Assembly: GCF_022414575.1 (NCBI RefSeq)
Contig: NZ_JADWYQ010000091.1
Coordinates: forward strand, 1-8,476
DNA: 8,476 bases
Source of the DNA: Streptomyces sp. MUM 178J
GTDB taxonomy: Bacteria > Actinomycetota > Actinomycetes > Streptomycetales > Streptomycetaceae
Direction of reading: 5' to 3'
The notes beneath the pieces are model-generated. The model did no database searches. It had not been told where the DNA came from and was given only the letters and a program-made list of their open reading frames with translations. The position numbers were made by a program, and so were the translations under genes. Below are positions 1-5,515 of the stretch, piece by piece; the stretch's first letter is position 1; each line of letters starts with the position of its first letter.

Positions 1-67
1 GACCGCCGACGACATCCTCGACACACTCGCCGCATACTGCACACGAATTAACGACTCAGGACACTAG
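1..67 (+). CDS. C-terminal end of a probable IS630-family transposase (partial)
   Basis: Reading from base 2, an open frame enters from the left edge and stops at TAG 65-67. Only 21 residues are visible. They contain ADDIL near the start and end in INDSGH. A (K)TAD(D/E)IL segment shortly before the C-terminus is what I recall from IS630-family DDE transposases, where it follows a WTK motif that would lie just outside the window. The frame closes right before an inverted-repeat pair flanked by TA (75-168), which suits a family that inserts at TA dinucleotides. With so little sequence the family is a recollection of motif, not a proof. It could be another transposase class. The position just upstream of a decapitated replication gene supports an insertion sequence that damaged the neighbouring integrative element. 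Confidence 0.55.
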   Translation, partial: TADDILDTLAAYCTRINDSGH

Positions 68-74
68 TTGCAGC

Positions 75-168
75 TATTGATGAGAAACTCTTGCGGTTCT
101 GCCTCTCGCGATGCGTCGCCGCAGGTCAGCGGCTTGCGCGATGGAAGTCGAAGAGTTTCCCATCAATA
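75..168. repeat. 18-bp inverted repeat pair flanked by TA (IS end or MITE-like element)
   Basis: The arms are 75-92 (TATTGATGAGAAACTCTT) and 151-168 (AAGAGTTTCCCATCAATA), complementary at 17 of 18 positions with 58 bp between them. The outer two bases of both arms read TA. If TA is the duplicated target of an IS630/mariner-type element, the enclosed unit is 90 bp (77-166) with 16-bp terminal repeats, which would be a MITE-like element. Alternatively the right arm is the true right end of the IS whose transposase stops at 67, and the left arm is a subterminal copy. In that case the junction with flanking DNA is at about 167-169. The repeat is seen directly; the interpretation is inferred. Confidence 0.6.
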
Positions 169-253
169 AGGTCGGCGGAGCGGCTTTGGGCTGGAGCTGA
201 TTTGGCGCGAGCGATCATGGCCCATTACGCTAGCCAGCGGATCGGGCAGGTTT
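169..253. other. Junction segment between the IS remnant and the repSA remnant
   Basis: The frame that carries repSA is open from 170, directly after a TAA at 167-169. The residues encoded between 170 and about 248 do not resemble the part of RepSA that should precede QLDIRPI. I see no convincing gene, RNA or promoter here. The segment may be a leftover of another insertion or a scrambled piece of the element. The true breakpoint in repSA lies somewhere around 240-257. Confidence 0.4.
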
Positions 254-805
254 GTGAGCCTGCAACTCGACATCCGGCCCATACGGGCCTTCAGCGGCGG
301 CTCGGAGATCACGGAGCAGGCGGTTGCCGCCTACGTCGCGAAGTACGCAACCAAGGCAGCAGAGAGCACGGGCACCCTGGACCGGCGGATCGTCGAACTG
401 GCCGACCTCGACCGCAACGGCGTCCCCGACCATGCCCGCCACCTCATCAAAGCCTGCAAGGCACTCGATCCGCTGTATCCCGAGCGGCGGCTCTGGGCCT
501 GGGCGCACATGCTCGGCTTCCGCGGCCACTTCTCGTCCAAGTCACGCCGATACTCAACGACCCTGACCACGCTGCGTCAGGTCCGGGCAGACTTCCGCGC
601 CGCGCAAGAACGCGAAGCGCTCGGCCTCGACGACATCGAGCCGGACACGGTTCTCGTCCTCGCCGACTGGCAGTACGCCGGACACGGCCACACCCCCGGC
701 GAATCCGCCCTCGCCGCGTCGATCGCCCGCGACATCCAGCTCAACCGCCAGACAGCACGTGAAGCCCTGCACGACCAACTCGCTCAGGAAGGAGCCACGC
801 CATGA
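254..805 (+). pseudogene. repSA: 5'-truncated pSAM2-type replication initiator (RepSA), C-terminal remnant
   Basis: The 183 codons match the C-terminal part of RepSA, the rolling-circle initiator of actinomycete integrative elements such as pSAM2. Recognisable blocks are QLDIRPI (residues 4-10), the AAYVAKYATK block (25-34) with the Y-x-x-K-Y arrangement of rolling-circle motif III (candidate catalytic Tyr27 or Tyr31), and WAHMLGFRGHFSSKSRRYSTT (78-98 region). Full-length relatives are roughly 450-600 aa, so the N-terminal half or more, including the metal-binding HUH region, is absent. The GTG at 254 is only the first available start and is probably an internal valine. No good ribosome binding site precedes it. 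The stop overlaps the xis start as ATGA (802-805), so the original rep-xis-int coupling survives. Autonomous replication should be lost. A shorter functional protein is possible but unlikely. Confidence 0.82.
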
Positions 806-990
806 CCACCGCCCCCGCCGAACTGCTGACCGTCCCCGAGGTCATGGCGCGGCTCAAGCTGGGACGCTCCAAGGTCTACGACCTGATCCGCTCGCGCCGC
901 CTCATCTCCTTGAAGATCGACGGCTGCCGCCGCATCCCCGTCGACGCCGTACGCGCCTTCGTACTCGGCCAGATCGAGGAGGCTGCCTGA
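802..990 (+). CDS. xis: Excisionase / helix-turn-helix DNA-binding protein (Xis)
   Basis: The product is a 62-aa protein with the MerR-like winged helix-turn-helix (HTH_17, excisionase family) pattern. LLTVPEVMARLKLGRSKVYDLIRSRRL (residues 8-34) is the helix-turn-helix, followed by a wing ending in the CRRIPVDAVRAFV block. Such proteins bind near the attachment site and bias the integrase towards excision in AICEs and phages. The ATG lies behind a purine-rich AGGAAGGAG (786-794) at normal spacing. It overlaps the repSA stop by ATGA, and its own TGA (988-990) shares a base with the integrase ATG at 990. Co-translation with the integrase is therefore expected. Length and composition are normal for AICE excisionases. 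The function as excisionase is inferred from family and position. Confidence 0.85.
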   Translation: MTTAPAELLTVPEVMARLKLGRSKVYDLIRSRRLISLKIDGCRRIPVDAVRAFVLGQIEEAA

Positions 991-2144
991 TGGCCTCGCA
1001 GCGCAAGCGCAACCCCAACGGCGCGGGCACCATCACCAGGCGCAAGGACGGCCGCTATCAAGCCGCCGTGTACGTCCCCCAGCCGGACGGCACACGCGCC
1101 CGCAAATTCGCCTACGGCAAGACCTGGGCCGAGTGCGACGCCAAGCGCCGCGAACTGCTCGACAAGGCGGACAAGGGCATACCCGTCCCCACCCGGTCTG
1201 CCAAGCTCTCCAAGTGGCTGCCCTACTGGCTGGACAACGTGATCAAGCCCCGCCGGAAGCGCACTACCTACGCCAAGTACGAGGTGCACATCCGGCTCTA
1301 CCTGGTGCCCATGCTCGGCTCCAAGCGGCTCCAATCCCTCAGCGTCGCTGACGTCCGACGCTTCCTCGTCCAGCTGGAGAAGAAGACCACCGCAGCGACC
1401 GCCAAGGAGTCGCACCGGGTGCTGCGCACGGCACTGACCGCGGCCTGCCGGGAAGAGCTCGTCATGCGCAACGTCGCGACGCTGGTCGAGCCGCCCTCGG
1501 TCGACGCGCGCGACCTCTCGCCGTGGTCCCTGGACGAAACGCTCGACTTCCTGAGCGCCGCTCGTAAGGACCCGCTGTACGCGGCCTTCGTCCTTGCCAT
1601 CGCGCTCGGCTTCCGTCGTGGCGAGATCGTCGGTCTCCACTGGGACAACATCGACCTGGACAAGAGGGAGATCCGGGTGCGCACTCAGCGTCAGCGCGTC
1701 CGCGGCGAGGCGTACGAGGACGACCCCAAGGGACGTCGCCGGAAACAGACCCTGCCGCTCCCTGCGATCTGCATCGCTCCCTTGCGCTGGCAGCGCATGC
1801 GGCAGGCTGCTCAACGCGAGCGGGCCGGAGCCGACTGGAAGGAGACCGGCTACGTCTTCACCACGCGCACGGGGCTGCCGATCGAGCCGCGAAACCTGTA
1901 TCGCTCGTTCACTCGCGTCGCCGACTCCGCCGGCCTCCGCGTGATCCGGCTGCACGACGCCCGGCACGGCTGCGCCACCCTCCTCACCGCCGCCGGGGTC
2001 GCGCCCCGCGTCGTGATGGAGATCCTCGGGCACAGTCAGATCGCCGTCACGATGAACGTCTACACGCACGTCGTCCAGGACACGCAACGCGAAGCTGTAA
2101 GCCACATGGACCGGCTGCTGAGGAGGCGGCCGGGCCGTGAGTGA
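990..2144 (+). CDS. int: Tyrosine recombinase / site-specific integrase of AICE
   Basis: This is a 384-aa phage-type tyrosine integrase. Residues about 9-60 form an AP2-like arm-binding domain (NGAGTITRRKDGRYQA...). Residues about 72-160 form the SAM-like core-binding domain. The catalytic domain follows from about 178. Catalytic residues are present in order: Arg209 in GFRRGE, a lysine of the beta-hairpin (Lys248 or Lys252), His322 and Arg325 in HDARH, His348 in LGHS, and nucleophile Tyr358 in MNVYTH. The protein therefore looks active. I chose the ATG at 990 although the frame is open from 759. It has a GAGGAGG (975-982) at the right distance and a one-base overlap with the xis stop, and the residues before it are out-of-frame readings of xis. 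It catalyses integration into, and with Xis excision from, the tRNA gene whose 3' end lies 68 bp downstream. Confidence 0.95.
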   Translation: MASQRKRNPNGAGTITRRKDGRYQAAVYVPQPDGTRARKFAYGKTWAECDAKRRELLDKADKGIPVPTRSAKLSKWLPYWLDNVIKPRRKRTTYAKYEVHIRLYLVPMLGSKRLQSLSVADVRRFLVQLEKKTTAATAKESHRVLRTALTAACREELVMRNVATLVEPPSVDARDLSPWSLDETLDFLSAARKDPLYAAFVLAIALGFRRGEIVGLHWDNIDLDKREIRVRTQRQRVRGEAYEDDPKGRRRKQTLPLPAICIAPLRWQRMRQAAQRERAGADWKETGYVFTTRTGLPIEPRNLYRSFTRVADSAGLRVIRLHDARHGCATLLTAAGVAPRVVMEILGHSQIAVTMNVYTHVVQDTQREAVSHMDRLLRRRPGRE

Positions 2145-2155
2145 CCGCCTGCGTT

Positions 2156-2175
2156 GATGTCAGAAGCGGATGTCA
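2156..2175 (+). repeat. Two GATGTCA direct repeats between int and the tRNA
   Basis: GATGTCA occurs at 2156-2162 and again at 2169-2175, with start points 13 bp apart. GATGTC also occurs on the opposite strand inside the tRNA variable/T-arm side (2241-2246). Short repeats beside an integrase attachment core can be arm-type Int or Xis sites, but seven bases is little and this assignment is a guess. Confidence 0.25.
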
Positions 2176-2209
2176 AAGGCCCCCAGCCATGATCGGCTGG
2201 GGGCCTTTG
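2174..2209. terminator. Perfect 15-bp stem bidirectional terminator between int and tRNA-Val
   Basis: Arms 2174-2188 and 2195-2209 are perfectly complementary (CAAAGGCCCCCAGCC against its reverse complement) around a six-base loop. It lies between the convergent int gene (stop 2144) and tRNA-Val (3' end 2213). The ends of the stem carry AAAGG/CCTTT, so each strand finishes a G-rich stem with CCTTT, the usual form of Streptomyces terminators that lack a long T tract. It should stop int mRNA and the tRNA precursor. Because it lies on the element side of the attachment core, the element supplies the tRNA gene with this terminator. Confidence 0.8.
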
Positions 2210-2212
2210 CAC

Positions 2213-2255
2213 TGGTGGGCGCGGACGGTTTCGAACCGCCGACATCTGCTTTGTA
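2213..2255. other. Inferred attachment site (att core) in the 3' half of tRNA-Val
   Basis: AICE and phage tyrosine integrases commonly recombine within the segment from the anticodon loop to the 3' end of a tRNA gene, and this integrase gene ends 68 bp away. The stretch 2213-2255 is therefore the expected core of the att site. The matching copy at the other end of the element is not in this window, so exact limits cannot be set. This is inference from position. Confidence 0.5.
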
Positions 2256-2287
2256 AGAGCAGCGCTCTACCCCTGAGCTACGCACCC
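2213..2287 (-). tRNA. tRNA-Val (anticodon UAC)
   Basis: The minus strand folds into a complete cloverleaf of 75 nt including an encoded CCA (complement of 2213-2215). The acceptor stem is GGGTGCG with CGCGCCC, containing one T-G pair. The D arm is GCTC-AGGGGTA-GAGC. The anticodon arm is CTGCT-CTTACAA-AGCAG with anticodon TAC (complement of 2253-2255), reading GUA valine codons. The T arm is GGCGG-TTCGAAA-CCGTC and the discriminator base is A. All stems pair, so the gene is functional despite being the target of an integrated element. The int side touches the 3' end, the usual arrangement in which the element restores the 3' part of the tRNA on insertion. Confidence 0.96.
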
Positions 2288-2301
2288 GTGGATGAGGCAA
2301 C

Positions 2302-2332
2302 AGCGTACATGGCCCACTGGGCGGGGCCGCAA
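2302..2332 (-). promoter_or_regulatory. Possible promoter of tRNA-Val
   Basis: On the minus strand, TACGCT (complement of 2302-2307) fits the TAnnnT form of the -10 box and ends 14 nt before the tRNA. TTGCGG (complement of 2327-2332) could be the -35 box, though the 19-bp spacing is long. It is the best candidate upstream of the tRNA. The match is weak. Confidence 0.3.
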
Positions 2333-2388
2333 ACCCGTTCCCGGGTGGGCCGGGGGATAGCCCCACCTCAAGGGGGTGGGCCGCCGGA

Positions 2389-2417
2389 TTAAGGGTGGGG
2401 GCGGGGACGCATAGCGT
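2389..2417 (+). promoter_or_regulatory. Possible promoter of the DUF4097 lipoprotein gene
   Basis: TAGCGT (2412-2417) fits the TAGnnT -10 form of Streptomyces vegetative promoters, and TTAAGG (2389-2394) lies 17 bp upstream as a poor -35. The resulting leader of about 30 nt would keep the GGGGGAGG ribosome binding site. The rest of 2288-2453 is GC-rich with short imperfect hairpins (for example 2362-2367 with 2375-2380) and holds no gene I can support. Confidence 0.3.
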
Positions 2418-2453
2418 GGACGGCGGCAGAGAAGGGCAGGGGGGAGGATCAGG

Positions 2454-3227
2454 GTGGGAGTGCGGTCGGGGTGGAGGCGTGTCGTCGTCGCCGGCAGCGG
2501 GATGGTGCTCGCCGTCGGCGGGGTCGGTGGGTGCGGGAGCGCCGAGGCCGGGGACGCGCCGGTGGAGCGGAAGACGTTTGCGTTCGGCGGGCAGGCGCTG
2601 GAGATCGACGCGGGGAACACCGACATCGAGCTGGTGACGGGCGACGTCCAGGGCGTCGAGGTGGCCCGGCAGGTCGACGGGTGGGTGTTCATGGGGAGCG
2701 GGCCCGAGACCGTGTGGCAGCTGGAGGGCGGGAGGCTCACGCTGGAGGTGAGCTGTGAGGCCATGGCGAGCAGCTGCGACTCGCGACATCGGGTCACGGT
2801 GCCCCGCGGGGTCGGTGTGACGGTGACGGACGACAACGGCAGCGTCAGCGCGAGCGGGTTCGGCAGCGCGCTGTCCCTGCGCGCGGACAACGGCGAGGTC
2901 GTCGTGCGGAACTCCAGCGGGGCGCTGGAGCTGACCAGTGAGAACGGCGCGGTGCGGGCCGAGGGCGTCAGCTCCCGGCAGGTGACGGCCGCCGCCGACA
3001 ACGGCAGTGTGACGCTGTCCCTCACCGCCGCGCCCGACCGGGTCGAGGCCGTCAGCGACAACGGCGAGATCGTAGTGGAGCTGCCCCGCTCCAAGGGGCC
3101 GTACGCGGTGTCCGCCGACGCCGACAACGGGACCGCGGACGTGGACGTCCCCACGGACCCGGGCAGTGCCCATGTGGTGAGCGCCCGCAGTGAGAACGGT
3201 GAGGTGACCGTGCGCAGCGCGAACTGA
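2454..3227 (+). CDS. DUF4097-family lipoprotein with repeated (D/E)NG turns
   Basis: This 257-aa secreted lipoprotein has a basic N-terminus (RSGWRR), a hydrophobic segment about 8-26 and a lipobox ending in GVGGC, so Cys27 should be lipidated and the protein held on the outer face of the membrane. From about 115 the mature part is a repetitive beta structure. D/E-N-G motifs occur near residues 127, 145, 163, 182, 202, 224 and 247, at 18-23 residue steps, each followed by short alternating hydrophobic strands. That is the pattern of the DUF4097 putative-adhesin family, thought to form a beta-solenoid. Cys101 and Cys108 could form a disulfide. The GTG at 2454 is chosen because GGGGGAGG (2439-2446) sits 7 nt before it; a GTG at 2460 is spaced less well. 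Function is unknown. Family assignment is by pattern. Confidence 0.82.
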   Translation: MGVRSGWRRVVVAGSGMVLAVGGVGGCGSAEAGDAPVERKTFAFGGQALEIDAGNTDIELVTGDVQGVEVARQVDGWVFMGSGPETVWQLEGGRLTLEVSCEAMASSCDSRHRVTVPRGVGVTVTDDNGSVSASGFGSALSLRADNGEVVVRNSSGALELTSENGAVRAEGVSSRQVTAAADNGSVTLSLTAAPDRVEAVSDNGEIVVELPRSKGPYAVSADADNGTADVDVPTDPGSAHVVSARSENGEVTVRSAN

Positions 3228-3301
3228 CCGGCTCGTGTGTTCGTCCGCACCGGATGGGAGAATGAACCGGGCAGGGCGGGCACACGGCACGGGAGAGGGA
3301 T

Positions 3302-4666
3302 GTGACGGGGACACACGCGCAGCAGGCGAAAGTGAGTGCCGTCCGCGATGTCCTCGGGCTGATGCTGCTGCCGGTGCCGCTGGCAGCCGCTGCGCTGTCC
3401 GCTTCCTTCGCGGGCGGTGGGACCCGCCGCTGGTTCGGGGGGCGCGGGGAGAGCCGGCGCGCCGATGCGCAGGCGGCGAAGGACGCGGCCGCCGCGGCGT
3501 TCTACGAGCTGGACACGGCCCAGCGCGAGCTGCGGATCTCCATCGAGACGATCACCGCGGTGGACGACTCCCCCGCCGCGCGCCGGACGGCGGACGACTT
3601 CGCCGCGCTGGGGCGGCGCATCGACGAGGTGAGCCACCGCTATATCACCGCGGTCGACGCACATGATCTGGACCGGGACGATCTGGAGCCGTCGGCCGCG
3701 TCCCGGGCGCGCGGCGAGCTCAACGGCGCCAGGGACGAGCTGGTGCGGATCAAGGGTGAGCTGGACCGGTTCGCGCAGGGGCTCGGGCCGCTGCTCGACA
3801 AGGCCGAGACGCAGCTCGCCCGGCTCGCCCCCGCCGTGGAGCGTGCGCGAGCGGCCCTTCGTTCAGCGAGCGGCGCTCTGGACGCGGTGCGCGGCTCCGG
3901 GCTGCGGGCGGACGATCTGGCCGCCCGGCTCGCCGCTCTCGCGCCTGAGCTGACGAAACTCAACGAGGGCGCAGGGCGGCACGGCCTCACGGAGACCCTG
4001 CACCGCGCCGACCGCGTCCTGCGGGACGCGGAGGCCGTACGCAGCGAGGCAGAACGGCTCCCCGAGCGTGCCGCCGAGATCGACAAGCGCCTGGTGTCGC
4101 TGCGCACCCGCGCCCAGGCGCTGACCACCCGTGCCGCGGGCGTGGAGCCGGTCCTCAGCGAGTTGCGCCGCCGCTTCTCGGCGGCCTGCTGGCAGGATCT
4201 CCAGCCGGTCCCGCAGCAGGCCGTCACCGGCGTCCGCCAGGCGGAGGAGAAGCTGAGCGAGGCGGCGAAGGCGCGCGACGAGCAGCGCTGGCCCGATGCG
4301 GCGGCCCTGCTCGGCGCCGTACGCGCCCTGCTGAACGCCACCGACGAGGCCGTGTCGGCAGCCGGGGACCGGCTTCAGCAGCTCAACGCGGTGTCCAAGG
4401 ACCCGCAGCAGGAGATCGAGCGGACCCGGTTCGCGATCCGCGACGCCCAGCGGCTGGCGATGGCGGGCCGGCACACGCCCGACCCGCGCCACGCCCGTCC
4501 GCTCGACGACGCCGTGGCCCGGCTGGACCGGGCCGTCGCAGGTCTCGAGGGCCGTCACCCCGACTACTGGCACTTCCTCCAGGAGACCGAGGCCGTGCGC
4601 GGGACCGCCGGCCGGGTCGTGGAGCAGATCCGCGGGGAGCGGGGCGGCGGCGGACAGGCACGCTGA
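3302..4666 (+). CDS. Membrane-anchored coiled-coil protein of unknown function
   Basis: The 454-aa protein has one hydrophobic segment at about residues 15-37 (VRDVLGLMLLPVPLAAAALSASF type) followed by a basic stretch (TRRWFGGRGESRR). The remainder is a long, almost continuous alpha-helical region rich in Ala, Arg, Glu and Leu. Heptad-like spacing is clearest at about 135-340. Pro-containing breaks occur near 130 and 300, and a short tail begins near 395 (RHTPDPRHARPLDD). This suggests a cytoplasmic coiled-coil rod tethered to the membrane. No catalytic motif is visible and I do not recognise a named family. It resembles conserved streptomycete hypothetical proteins. The GTG at 3302 follows GGGAGAGGG (3290-3298). 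The gap to the lipoprotein gene is 74 bp, so co-transcription is possible. The last codons lie in the first copy of a 26-bp tandem repeat. Confidence 0.8.
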   Translation: MTGTHAQQAKVSAVRDVLGLMLLPVPLAAAALSASFAGGGTRRWFGGRGESRRADAQAAKDAAAAAFYELDTAQRELRISIETITAVDDSPAARRTADDFAALGRRIDEVSHRYITAVDAHDLDRDDLEPSAASRARGELNGARDELVRIKGELDRFAQGLGPLLDKAETQLARLAPAVERARAALRSASGALDAVRGSGLRADDLAARLAALAPELTKLNEGAGRHGLTETLHRADRVLRDAEAVRSEAERLPERAAEIDKRLVSLRTRAQALTTRAAGVEPVLSELRRRFSAACWQDLQPVPQQAVTGVRQAEEKLSEAAKARDEQRWPDAAALLGAVRALLNATDEAVSAAGDRLQQLNAVSKDPQQEIERTRFAIRDAQRLAMAGRHTPDPRHARPLDDAVARLDRAVAGLEGRHPDYWHFLQETEAVRGTAGRVVEQIRGERGGGGQAR

Positions 4667-4783
4667 CCGGTGCGCGGCCGGCACGCGGACCGGTGCGGAC
4701 AGTCGGGCACGCCGACCGGTGCGGACAGTCGGGCACGCCGACCGGTGCGGGGAAGCAGGCACGCCAACCGGTTACACCCAGAG
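4657..4783. repeat. 26-bp tandem repeat array starting at the stop codon (five copies)
   Basis: Copies start at 4657, 4680, 4706, 4732 and 4758, giving steps of 23, 26, 26 and 26 bp. All begin GGCACGC and contain ACCGGT. Copies 2 and 3 differ at one base across 26. Copy 1 carries the TGA stop of the coiled-coil gene (4664-4666), and in later copies this base triplet has become GGA, CGA or CAA. Copy 5 diverges after ACCGGT. The ACCGGT core is palindromic and sits in a partly symmetrical CCG...CGG context. The period is not a multiple of three and no gene runs through it, so it is a non-coding minisatellite. Confidence 0.9.
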
Positions 4784-4801
4784 GACCGCTTTCCCCATGG
4801 G

Positions 4802-4830
4802 TTGTCCCGTTACGGTCGCTGGCGGATGCT
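4802..4830 (+). promoter_or_regulatory. Possible promoter of the DUF4383 gene
   Basis: TTGTCC (4802-4807) and GATGCT (4825-4830) are 17 bp apart and match four and three positions of the vegetative -35 and -10 consensus. Initiation near 4837 would leave a short leader that keeps the GGAAGGAG site. Another pairing (TTACGG 4810-4815 with TAGTAC 4833-4838) would start inside the ribosome binding site and is less attractive. Confidence 0.3.
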
Positions 4831-4856
4831 GGTAGTACGTGGGGAAGGAGGCCGAC

Positions 4857-5474
4857 ATGGCCGGACACGCGCTGCACCCCAGGACCCACCACACCAAGCT
4901 CGACGAGCATCTCCCCGTCGATCACCGCCTCAGCAACTTCTACCGCGTCGGGGCGGGGCTGACGGGTCTGCTGCTGGTCGCCTTCGGCGTCCTCGGCCTG
5001 ACGGACAACATCGGCTTCTTCGACACCGCGGGCGACACCGTCGTGGGTCTCAACACCAACGGCGCCCTGAGCGTGCTGTCCATCTGCGTCGGCGCACTGC
5101 TGTTCGTCGGGATGGTCATCGGCGGCAACTTCGCCTCCACGCTGAACATGATCCTCGGCATCGCGTTCCTTGTCAGCGGCTTTGTGAACCTCGCACTCCT
5201 CGACACCAGCTACAACTTCCTCGCCTTCCACATCCAGAACGTGATGTTCAGCTTCGTGGTCGGCATCATGCTGATGTTCTTCGGCATGTACGGGAGAGTG
5301 AGTTCGACCTTGCCGCACGACAATCCGTACTGGAAGGCCCGCCACCCGGAGCAGGCCGCCGAGGAGCGGCGGATGGAGCAGCGCATCCGCGAGCAGCGGG
5401 AGCGTGCGGAGCAGGCGGAGCACGATCTTGCGGAGAGGGCGGAGGCCGAGCGGCGGCGGGCACTCGGCCGGTAG
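4857..5474 (+). CDS. DUF4383-family four-helix membrane protein
   Basis: The 205-aa protein starts with a His-rich soluble segment (MAGHALHPRTHHTKLDEHLPVDH, residues 1-23). Four hydrophobic helices follow at about 31-50, 70-90, 95-115 and 123-145. A cytoplasmic tail from about 160 is strongly charged and Glu/Arg-rich with coiled-coil character (EERRMEQRIREQRERAEQAEHD). The helix pattern, the N-terminal YRVGAGL and the FHIQNVMFSF block are those of the actinobacterial DUF4383 family, whose function is unknown. I choose ATG 4857 rather than the in-frame GTG at 4839 because GGAAGGAG (4843-4850) is spaced six bases before it and would be inside the longer frame. It follows the 26-bp repeat array and a possible own promoter, so it is probably transcribed separately from the coiled-coil gene. 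Confidence 0.85.
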   Translation: MAGHALHPRTHHTKLDEHLPVDHRLSNFYRVGAGLTGLLLVAFGVLGLTDNIGFFDTAGDTVVGLNTNGALSVLSICVGALLFVGMVIGGNFASTLNMILGIAFLVSGFVNLALLDTSYNFLAFHIQNVMFSFVVGIMLMFFGMYGRVSSTLPHDNPYWKARHPEQAAEERRMEQRIREQRERAEQAEHDLAERAEAERRRALGR

Positions 5475-5501
5475 CGTCGCGGCCGGCAGCGTCACCGGGC
5501 C

Positions 5502-5509
5502 GATAATCT
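5502..5509 (+). promoter_or_regulatory. -10 box of a probably leaderless transcript (zinc ribbon gene)
   Basis: GATAATCT at 5502-5509 contains TAATCT (5504-5509, TAnnnT form) ending six bases before the ATG at 5516. No Shine-Dalgarno sequence fits between them. Transcription would begin at or next to the A of the start codon, giving a leaderless mRNA, which is common in Streptomyces. A clear -35 box is not visible. Confidence 0.5.
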
Positions 5510-5515
5510 AGGGCC

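Larger units (their letters stand above)
254..2255 (+). mobile_element. Decayed AICE (pSAM2-like) integration end: truncated rep - xis - int next to tRNA-Val
   Basis: The gene order rep, xis, int, then a tRNA 3' end is the standard layout of pSAM2/SLP1-type AICEs. All three genes read towards the tRNA and overlap or abut. The integrase and excisionase look intact while the replication gene is truncated, so the element may still be excisable in principle but should not replicate by itself. Transfer (FtsK/Tra), regulatory and the second attachment sequences would lie left of the window, or may have been lost. I found no second copy of the tRNA 3' sequence in this window. The left limit given is where repSA homology starts. 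The right limit is taken as the anticodon region of the tRNA, where crossover usually occurs. Confidence 0.75.

Noticed and set aside
1..40. Resemblance of CCGCCGACGACATCCTCG near the left edge to the tRNA-Val 3' segment, as a second att copy
   Set aside because: Only a short GC-rich stretch matches and it lies within the transposase coding frame; it is chance similarity.
91..762. 223-codon + strand open frame across the junction and repSA
   Set aside because: It reads repSA in the wrong frame and becomes Arg/Pro-rich; repSA homology is in the frame ending at 805.
759..989. N-terminal extension of the integrase frame upstream of 990
   Set aside because: This part overlaps repSA and xis out of frame, gives an Arg/Pro-rich sequence, and lies before a well-placed ribosome binding site and ATG at 990.
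876..2105. 409-codon minus-strand open frame opposite the integrase
   Set aside because: The integrase on the other strand has all catalytic motifs. The minus frame is an antisense shadow without family features.
3235..3263. Possible promoter (GTGTGT / GAGAAT) before the coiled-coil gene
   Set aside because: GAGAAT resembles a -10 box but no credible -35 lies at 16-18 bp. Co-transcription with the lipoprotein gene is equally possible.
2160..3664. Long minus-strand open frames (384 and 465 codons) opposite the lipoprotein gene
   Set aside because: They cross the tRNA, read opposite a well-supported lipoprotein gene, are Pro/Arg/Ser-rich low-complexity products, and have no recognisable domain. 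They are typical high-GC shadows.
4657..4783. 26-bp array as a CRISPR
   Set aside because: The repeats are contiguous with no spacers, are imperfect, and no cas genes are present.
4383..5495. 370-codon minus-strand frame opposite DUF4383
   Set aside because: It runs through the non-coding tandem repeats and opposite a clear four-helix membrane protein gene; it is an antisense shadow.
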